Shown piece after piece: positions 36,525 to 45,900 of a stretch of 64,000 bases of DNA (position 1 is the first letter of the stretch; every line of letters begins with the position of its first letter). Both the position numbers and the translations under genes were made by a program. The notes under the pieces were generated by a model. It searched no databases and was not told the DNA's origin. It was given only the letters and a program-made list of their open reading frames with translations. Source of the stretch: Dastarcus helophoroides (Eukaryota > Arthropoda > Insecta > Coleoptera > Bothrideridae); contig CM053327.1 in NCBI GenBank assembly GCA_028583605.1, positions 28,319,126 to 28,383,125 of the forward strand. The letters run 5' to 3'.

Positions 36525-38081
36525 TATAAAAAGACAAATCCCTTTAAAAAAACAATTTGAAATTTAAGAAAATCGAAATAGTTAAAGTTGAAATTTTTTT
36601 TGAAAGTAGGTGGGATTTTGAAGTCAAAATTTTCTGAAAAGGCAAAATTTTTTTGAAAAAAAAGCCAATTTGTCAAAAAAAAGTCAAATTTCGAGAGAAG
36701 GTGGAGATTATAAAAAAAAATCGACATCGGCTAATTAGAAAAATTTAACTTCAGACAACAATTTTTTCATTTTCGAGATCATTGATAGTTGAATTTCGTT
36801 AGATGACAAAAAAAATCTTGTCAGCTTCTAGATAAACAGTAAAATTTACGAAAATGGCTAAAAAAGTCTTGTTCTTCGCAAATTCGTCGCAAACTTGTTT
36901 AGTCAAATAAAGAAAAAAAATAACATTTTGACATTTTAGAAAAATCTAAGAGTAGAAAAGCTTGAAATTGGTACTCACCAAATATGTGATTTGTTATTGT
37001 ATATCATTTATGTAAATTTTTATTAATAATTACTTTTCATCCGGAACGAATTGGCTTCAAATTACTGAAGGAGAGGGGTGGGGTGTTATTCCATTATTAT
37101 CGTGCAGAATTCGGCTGTAATCCAGTCCACGAATCGATCGAATATTTAGAGATTGGGGCCAAAATTTAAAAAAAGAATCTCAAAATTGCTAAATAATGTC
37201 GAAATTGTTAAAAAAAGGAAATTTCGAAAAGGTCAACATTTTGAAAAAATCGACAATTTCAAAAAATTTGATACTTTCAAGAGTCGAAAATTTTAAAAGA
37301 ACTCAAAATGTCTGAAATTGACAATCTCAAAAAAAGTTGAATTGCTTAAAAAAATGTTCAGAAATGTTTACCATTTCTATACATTCTTTTCATAATAACG
37401 TAACATAATGTTTCAAAAAACATTAAGAAAAGTCAATATATTGAAAAAGGTTGGAAATTTTGAAAAAAGTTCCACCGAAAATTTTAAATAAGGCAAAATA
37501 ATAAAACAAGTTAAAATTTTCAAAACCGTTTACATTTTCAAAAGGAAGAGATGATCAAAAAACCAAATTTTTTAAACAAGTCGAAGTCTAAAATTTGCAA
37601 AAACAGTAGAAAGGTATCTAGTATCTCCAAATGGGTGGCACCTGGAATATTTTAGATGTCAAAATTGTTCTCAACTGGTTCAAATTAGTCATAAAATGTT
37701 AATAAAAGTTAAGCAGATTTTATTTTGATAAAATTAAAACAACATTTTGGAAATTGGGACTTTCTGAAAAAAAGGTAGAAATTTTCGAAAATATTTAAAA
37801 CTTTGTTAAAAGGCCAAAACTTTAAAAAATATTTCAAAGAGTAAAAATTTTGAAAAAAAGGTACAGAATAAAAATTCTTCTAAATTGCGAATTTACACTA
37901 AAAATTTCGGGAAAAAAAACAAATTAAAAGCACGAATTTTCAAAAAACAGTTCTGGCTTTCAAAGGATTAAAAATGTTCCAGAAATTTTGAAACAAAAGT
38001 CGACATTTTGATATTGAAGACAAAATTTTGCAACAAAAAGGAAAAAATCATTAAAAAAAATAATTAAAATCTTGCATTTAA
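36525..38081. repeat. AT-rich quasi-repeat region
   Basis: GTCAAAATTTTGAAAAA-type quasi-repeats surround a more complex patch at about 36960-37140 that I do not recognise. The part 37240-37880 duplicates 32310-32770, with the 150-bp unit at 37616-37770 inserted. No genes. Confidence 0.5.
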
Positions 38082-38217
38082 AATCTGAAATTCTGAAACC
38101 AAGAAAGATTAAAAAACACAACAGAGGTTGCTCTAACGCGTTTCGATAGCCAAGCTATCATCTTCAGAGAGATACAATTTTTGAAGATAACCAAGGACCA
38201 GTCCATTCCACCAAAAT
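38082..38217. mobile_element. foldback element with hammerhead-like core, copy C
   Basis: 136 bp flanked by the perfect 12-bp duplication TCTTGCATTTAA at 38070-38081 and 38218-38229. It contains one full central hairpin (best preserved of the family, minus strand 38174-38130), the GAAACCAAGAAAGATTAAA arm on the left and GAAGATAACCAAGGACCAGT on the right. The outermost part of the left arm is missing compared with copy B. Confidence 0.88.
38130..38174 (-). ncRNA. hammerhead-ribozyme-like core (candidate)
   Basis: On the minus strand the order is CTCT, CTGAAGA, T, GATAGC-TTG-GCTATC, GAA, ACGCGT, T, AGAG. This follows the type I hammerhead plan: CTCT/AGAG is helix I, CUGANGA the catalytic box, a six-pair helix II, GAA, and palindromic ACGCGU as a minimal or dimeric helix III with U at the cleavage position. 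One unpaired T before helix II departs from the consensus. Helix II keeps pairing in copy E by a double change (GACAGC/GCTGTC). Activity is unproven. Confidence 0.35.
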
Positions 38218-38229
38218 TCTTGCATTTAA

Positions 38230-39085
38230 TATCAAGATTTTAAATAAATGACAAGATTTTGAGAAAAAATTCGAGATTAAATTCGAAATTTTAAAAACAA
38301 AAAAATGGTCGAGATCTTTACTGATTTTGGGAATAAGAGTAGAAAGTGATGTTTGAATTTTAGAATTGGAATTTTTTGAAAAAAACATAATGTATAAAAA
38401 AATGTTCCCCAAATTTCGAGAAAATAGTTGACGTTTCGAAATTAACATTAAAACTTATAGAAAAAAATTTTGATTTTTCAGTTAATGTTCGTAATTTAAA
38501 GAAAGACGTCGAATTTTGGAGATTGAAATCGTTTCGAAAAGAAATCAAAATCTTTAGAAAAATTTAAAATTCATTGTTTAGACTCAAAATTTTGGACAAA
38601 CAACTAAAAAACTAAGAGTCTAAATATTGAGAAAAAGTTGAAATTGTGAGTTTTTAAGTAACGTTTTGGGAAAATAAACAAAAATTCAAATATTAGTCGC
38701 TAGATTTTATAAAAAAATGAAATTTTTGAGAAAATACCTTAAATTTATTCTTTAAATGCGACTTGTTTTGCTAAAGTCGAGAGGTTGATGTTTAAAAGAC
38801 ATAAAAATTTACAAAAAGTTACAAACATTTTTATGTCAAGATTTGATAGGTCAACATTTTGCAAAAAATTGAAATTAATAGAAAAATTTGAATTTTGAGA
38901 AATTTTGACTGTTCAGATTACTGTAATTTTCAACAAAATATTTCGATATTTTAAGTCGAAATTTGAAAAATTCCACATATTGAGAAAGAGTCCAAATTTT
39001 AAGTTTTGTTTGTAAGTACATTTAGTAGTAAAATGAAAAGTACAAACGAATAATTTGAAGGATACGTCTCTTGTAGTAAACTGTA
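38230..39085. repeat. AT-rich quasi-repeat region
   Basis: Loose CGAAATTTTGAGAAAA repeats; no gene and no transposon ends seen. Confidence 0.45.
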
Positions 39086-39095
39086 AAGTAATACT

Positions 39096-39196
39096 TTTTT
39101 GTGGTACGGACTGGTCCTTGGTTATCTTCAAAAATTGAAATACGAATCTTGTCCCAAATCTTGGTTTCAGGGGACAAGATTTGTATTTCAATTTTT
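39096..39196. mobile_element. foldback element, copy D (core deleted)
   Basis: 101 bp flanked by the perfect 10-bp duplication AAGTAATACT at 39086-39095 and 39197-39206. Only the outer arms remain (GGACTGGTCCTTGGTTATC, AAATTGAAATAC, CTTGTCCC and the complementary side). The whole central hairpin is gone, so the element could insert, or survive, without it. Confidence 0.85.
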
Positions 39197-39235
39197 AAGT
39201 AATACTCTGACAGTTCGAGTGTGTCATACAGCAAA

Positions 39236-39300
39236 GGACATCGGGCCCGTAAACTTCTGGAGGCGACGGCCCGCTAGCCCCCCTGACCAGTCCGCCACTG
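39236..39300. repeat. fragment resembling a hAT right end
   Basis: The stretch is GC-rich against its surroundings and ends CCAGTCCGCCACTG, the complement of a common CAGTGGCGGACTGG hAT terminus. No partner end or duplication was found, so it is a solo fragment at best. Confidence 0.4.
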
Positions 39301-39961
39301 CTTATGATTTTTTAAATTAATTAAAAACACATCTTTTATCTTTATCCCCTTTCAAAATAACAAAAATTGTATTGGTACCTTTTTTTTTTAGAAACAATTG
39401 TGCCCACTTTAAAAAATATGGTACCACATTGGGCCGTCACTGCAGATCAGAGATTGATCTGTCTTTTGCTCTACCTTGACACTCTAATTAATCTAATACA
39501 TCTTCTTGATTGTCGAACATCTGAACTCAATTTTCAAAAAATATTCTGCTTGCACCGGTGTCGTTTTGCCACTGTGATTCCAATTTTTTTTCCATCTGTG
39601 GCTGTGTTACAAAACAGGTGGAAGTTTTGTATTTAAGTTAATAAAATTTTTATTCAATGAAAGTACTTCACGATCTACCTGTTTTCGAGACTGTGATAAC
39701 ATGTAAATTCGCAATTAATGACTAATTCGATAAAAATCTCGGACTCGAGATTAGAGGCTCTGCGTTTTCATTGCCAGCGTGTATTAATTTTCGGGAGCCG
39801 GTATCTGGTGTGTTACGAGCGCGATTTGATAATTTTTATTGACATGGTGCGTGACCTTTGCGCCGGGCCTGATCGTATCATTAAATAGTATTGTCTGTAC
39901 GGATACGCTCCGTGTTTTTAAGAAATATGCATTTGAATCATAATCGGCTAGCAAAGAGTGA

Positions 39962-42900
39962 ATGAAAATGGTTAAAGAAGTGTGCATTGCTTCTGTGTCC
40001 GTGTGGGACTCGTTACGGATACATGCACTGTCGTGTGTGTTTGGTGTATGGTTGGTGTTCAAGAGGTTCATGAAGTGGATATGGGATCCGAAGGGTTTTT
40101 TCTCGGTGCAAATAAGGGACAATCCGCCTCCATGCCTCGTGGATTCCAGCTTGGGACAACACAAATACGTCAAGTTAAAGGTCAGTTATCAGACAGCGTT
40201 ATCTGTTTTCGTCTATGATTTGGGATCATGCATTCAATTCTTGGTATTGCAGCTGATAACTGGAAGTGGAGGTTATTCTGGAAGTCCATGTTACTAAGGT
40301 CTTTTTTCAACTAAAATATTTCGTAATTAATATCTTCTGATTGATTAATATAGATTTTTTCATATATTTTATGGCAAAGGCATTACGTTACATTTCTTAA
40401 TTAAATTAATTACTCACTATAAAGATGCAATAGTAATCAAAGATTTTTTTTGAAATACGCTAAATTCCTGACTCAGTTTTTCTTACAGTGTCGAGATTCG
40501 TATAAACAAGAAATAAACGCTACATTATCTCAAAAATAAGTTTTCCATGCGTTCAAAACTTATTTGATGGATATCATAATTTACGTGCGTTAATCGTTGG
40601 AATTTTCGTCATAAATTCTCTACGACGGTCCATAGTTCATAATTATTGCTTTTTATTTACGTATGTAAGCAATCAAATTTATTATTTCTTCCTAAATTTG
40701 GGATATGACATACACCAAAACAAACGTTCAGTTACAAATATTATGTCCAGTAAAGTGACTGCATTGAAAAAAGCTGATTTCAAGTTTAAACAATAACATA
40801 ATTGATCAAAATCAGGGCCATGCCGTGCTATGATGCAAAGAGGCAGCCGCATCAGGCGGCACCTTAAGGGCAGAAGCTAAATAAGAAGCTAAATCAAAAT
40901 ATAATTTGAGCCATTCAATAATTAAAAATTTTTACACATCGCTTTTCGGTCTATGTCAAAGGTAAGGAAATGCGCCTCTTCGATGAATTTAGTGTGGATC
41001 CTCTTCAAATCCTTGTTTAAGAAGGCGATGACCGCCATCTATCCTTGTTTCCGCATCCTACTCGCAGTGCTTTGAAAGCATAATGGGGTTACCCTTTGCG
41101 AGTGGATTAAACTTAAAAAGAAAATTAATTCTTTTTTTTTAAATTCAGAACTTTTTACAATTTATATTAAAAGTTTAAGCTAAAAATTAAATAAAATTCC
41201 AAAATATAAATAAAACTTGAATGCTCACTAAAAAATTTTGAGATAAAATTAATATTTATCAAAAGGAGAAGAACTAAAAAAAGTTTGATCATTTTTTAAT
41301 AAATGTCGAGTTTTTTCTCGAAATTTTCGTTTTTCCTCAAAATTCGGAAATTACATTTTACAATTCTTATTATTATTATTCTTATTATAATTCTTCTTAT
41401 TATTATTATCTGGTTTAGACCAGAAATGTTGAAAATGGATCTAAATCAGAAATATGTCTTTTTGAAAATTTTGAGATAAAAGATGGACAAATTGGGATCA
41501 GATGAACGAGAAAACAGTTATTATTTCAAAAAAGTCGAAAATTTAAGCTTACAGTCAGAATTTCAGGAGAAACGTGAAAATGAAATTTTGGCTTCATAAG
41601 ACAAAATTTTGAAAGATTGAAAACAAAGAATATTCAAAAACTTCAAAAAACGTCAAAATTTTGAAAAAAGTAATCTTAAAAAAATGGCTTTTTAAAAAAA
41701 TTAAAAATTATGAAACCAAAACGGAATTTTAAAAAGGGTTCAAACTTAAAAAAAAACAAAATATTAAATTTTTTTTAAAGAAATTTAAAGCAAGTCGAAA
41801 TTTCGAAAATAAGACATCACTTTCAAAAAAAAGTCTAAATTTTGCGAAGCAGTCGACAATTTGAAAAGTGGAAGAAATTTTTAATAAAAATGGAAATTAT
41901 GAAAAAGTTCCAGAAAATCAAAATTTTTTGAAAATTATAATTTTTAAAAGAATGTTAAAAAATATTCAAATGTTTGCAAAAAAAACCTGAATTGTGAAAA
42001 AACCGTATTTTCAAAAAAGTCGAAAATTTCAAAATAGGTAAAAATAAAAAAAATCTAGATTTGGTAAAAATGTTAAAATTTCGAGAAAAACTCAGTATTT
42101 TTAAAAAGTCAAAACTTTCAATAAAAAGTCGAAATTTTCAAAAACTTCGACATTTTTAAAAAACTCGACATTCTGAAAGTTAAATTTTTAAAAATTTCGA
42201 ATTCTCGATTTAAAAGAATATCAACATTTAAAATTAATGAAACTAAAATTTCTAGAAAAAGTAGGTATTTTGAGAAAAAAGCGAAAATATGACAAAAGCA
42301 TAATTTTTCAACAAGTGCAATTTAAAAAAAAAACGAAACATTTCAATAAATATTTTCAAAAAATAATCCAAAATTCCAGGAAAACTGAATTGAAAAAACG
42401 GTCAAAATGTCGCGAAACTAAATTTTAGGGAAAATCAAATCTTCAAAAGTTTATATAAAAAGTCAAGAGTAATTAAAATTTTTGGTGAAATGGACTGGGT
42501 TATCTTCTAAAATTGAAATACAGAACTTGTCCCCTGAAACCAAGAAAGATTTAAAAACACAACAAACTCTAACGCGTTTCGACAGCCAAGCTGTCATCTT
42601 CAGAGAAATGCTGAACATCTTTGAAGATGACAGCTTGGCTGTCGAAAACCGTTAGAGCAACGTTTTTTTTCTTTTTTAATCTTTCTCGGTTTCAGGGGAT
42701 AAGTTCTGTATTTCAATATTTAACATTTTCGCAAAAATTTTCAGCTAGAATTCCGAAAAGAGTCGAATAATTTCAATTTTTTGATCAAACTTTTTAAAAT
42801 AGTCGAAATTTTTAGTAAAAACTTTACAAAAATGGTATTTTTGTAATTTTTGGGAAAAATTGATGAAAAAAGCTTGAATTTTTCAAAAAGAGTTAAAATT

Positions 42901-45900
42901 TGCAAATAAGTTGAATTCAGAAAGTTGAAAATTTTTAAAAATTCTATGTGTTCAAAAAAAGTATAAGTTTCACCCATAATTTTGAGATAAATCTAAATTT
43001 TGTCTTCCGGATTGGCAAAAAGTTTAAATATTTAAGAATTCAAAATTTTTTGAATATTGAAAATTTTCAAAAAAAAGTATTTTTGTAATTTTTAAGAAAC
43101 AGTCGACACTTTCAACAAAGTCGAATTTTTTAAAAAGAAAAAATCAAAACTTGAAATAAATGAAGTTGAAATTTTGAGAAAAAATAGGTATTTTGAGAAA
43201 AAGGAGAAATTTTGACAAAAGTCTAATTTTTCCACAAGTCCAATTTTCAAAAAAAAACGAAATGTTTCAATCAATGTTTTCAAAAAATAATCCAAAATTC
43301 CAGGAAAACTGAATTGAAAAAGTGGTCAAAATGTCGCAAAACTAAATTGCAGAAAAAATTCAAAAGTTTATAAAAAAAGTCAAGAGTTTTAGGTAATTAA
43401 AATTTTCGCAAAAATTTTCAGTCACAATTTTGAAAAAAGTCGAATAGTTTTAATTATTTAATAAAAGTTTTCAAAAAAAGTCGGAATTTTCAGTAAAAAC
43501 TTACCAAAATAATTATTTTGTAATTTTTTTCAGAAAAAGTTGATAAAAAAGCTTAACTTTTTCGAAAAAAGTTGAAATTTGCAAAAAAGTTGAAATTAGC
43601 GCAAAGTCAAAAATTTTAAGGAAGTCAATATTTTCAAAAAAGTACAAGTTTCACTCATGATTTCGAGAAAAGGCCCTCTAGATTGGCAAAAAATTTTAAT
43701 TTTCAAAAATTCAATATATTTTGAATTCTGAAAATTTTCAAGAAAAAGTATTTTTGTAATGTTTAGGAAATAATCGACACTTTCAACAAAGTCGAATTTT
43801 TCAAACAGAAAAAATCAAAATTTGAAATAATTGAAGCTAAAATTTCAAGAAAAAACAGGTATTTTGAGAAAAGGAGATATTTTGAAAAAGTCGTAATTTT
43901 TCAAAAAGTCCGATTGTCAAAAAAAAGCGAAATGTTTCAATCAATATTTTTTAAAAATAATCCAAAATTTCAAAAAACTGAATTTAAAGTGGTGCAAATG
44001 TCGCGAAACTAAATTTTAGAAAAAAATCAAACCTCCAAAAGTGAAAATTTTGTAAAAAAAAGTCGAGTTTTAAGTAATTAAAATTTTCGCAAACATTTTC
44101 AGTCAGAATTTCGAAAAAAGTCGAATAGTTTTAATTTTTTGTTCAAAGTTTTCAAAAAAGTCGAAATTTTTAGTAAAAACTTTCCAAAAAAATTATTTTT
44201 GTTATTTTTTAAGAAAAAGTTGATAGAAAAGCTTAAACTTTTCAAAAAGAGTTAAAATTCGCATAAAAGTTGAATTTAGAAAGCCGCAAATTTTTAAAAA
44301 AGCTTATGTTTTCAAAAAACGTACAAATTTCACTCATAATGTCGAGAAATGCCTAAATTTTGTCGTCTGGATTGGCAAGAGTTAAAATTTTCAAAAATTC
44401 AATATGTTTTGAATATTGAATTTTCGAAATTTTTTGAAATATTGAAAATTTACAAAACAAAGTATTTTTCTAATTTTGAAAGAAATAGTCGACACTTTCA
44501 ACAAAATCAACAACAAAAAGTTGAAATTTCGAGAAAAAACAGATATTTTAAATAAAAGAGATATTTTGAATAGTCTAATTTTTCAAAAGGTCCAATTAAA
44601 AAAAAATCGAAATGCTTCAATTAATATTTTCAAAAAATAATCCAAAATTCCAGAAAACCAGAATGGAAAAAGCGGTCAAAATGTTGCGAAACTAAGTTGT
44701 AGAAAAAAATTAAATCTTCAAAAGTTTATAAAAAAAAGTTAAGAGTTTTAAGTAATTTAAATTTTCGCTCAGAATTCCGAAAAAAGTCGAATAGCATCAA
44801 TTTTTTCATCAAAGTTTTCAAAAAAGTGGAAATTTTTAGTGAAAACTTTCCAAAAATAGGATTTTTGTAATTTGTTGAGAAAAAGTTGATAACAAAGCTT
44901 GAATTTTTCAAAAAGAGTTAACATTTGCAAATAAGTTGAATTTAGAAAGTCGAAAATTTTTAAAAAAGTCGATTTTGAAATTAAAAATTTTTTAAATATT
45001 GAAAATTTTCAAAAAAAAGTATATTTGTAATTTTTAAGAAACAGTCGACACTTCCAACAAAGTCGAAATTTTCAAAAAGAAAAAATCAAAATTCGAAACA
45101 GATGAAGCTAAAATTTTGATAAAAAAATAGGTCTTTTGAAAAAAGGGCGAAATTTTGACAAAAGTCTAATTTTTCAATAAGTCCAATTTTCAAAAAAAAG
45201 CAAAATGTATCAATCAATATTTTGAAAAAATAAACTAAAATTCCAGAAAACCTGAACTGAAAAAGCGTTCAAAATGTCGCGAAACTAAATTTTAGAAAAA
45301 ATCTAATCTTCAAAAGCCTAGAAGTCTAGAAATTTAAGTAATTAAAATTTTCGCAAACATTTTCAGTCAGAATTTCGAAAAAAGTCGAATAGTTTCAATT
45401 TTTTGATTGAAGTTTTCAAATAAGTGGAAATTTTTGGTGAAAACTTTTCAAAAAGGTGTTTTTGTAAGATTAACAAAAAAATTAAAATTTCGAGAAAGGA
45501 GTTCAAATTTTGAGAAAGTCAAAATTTCGAAAAAAAGGAAAGTTTTGAAAAGTTAAAGTTTTGGTATGTTTTTAAACAGACATTTTCAATAATTAAGCGT
45601 CATTTAAAAAAGTCGAGTTTTTCAAAAAAAGTTAAAATTTTGAATACATTAGAAATTTTCAATATAATGCGAGATGTTCAAACTCTCACATTCATTTTGT
45701 ACTCTTTTTCTTCTTCTTTTTTTTCTTCTTCTCCTTCTCCTTTTCCTTCTCCTTTTCCTTCTTCTTCTCCTTCTTCTTCTCCTTCTCCTTCTCCTTCTTC
45801 TTCTCCTTCTCCTTCTCCTTCTCCCTCTCCTTTTCCTTCTCATTCTGCTCCTTCTCCTTCTCCTTCTTCTTCTCCTTCTCCTTCTCCTTCTCCTGCTCCT

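Noticed and set aside
39367..39636. 89-codon frame upstream of the epoxide hydrolase
   Set aside because: No recognisable protein. It may be 5' UTR or chance, and no splice sites or start context support it.
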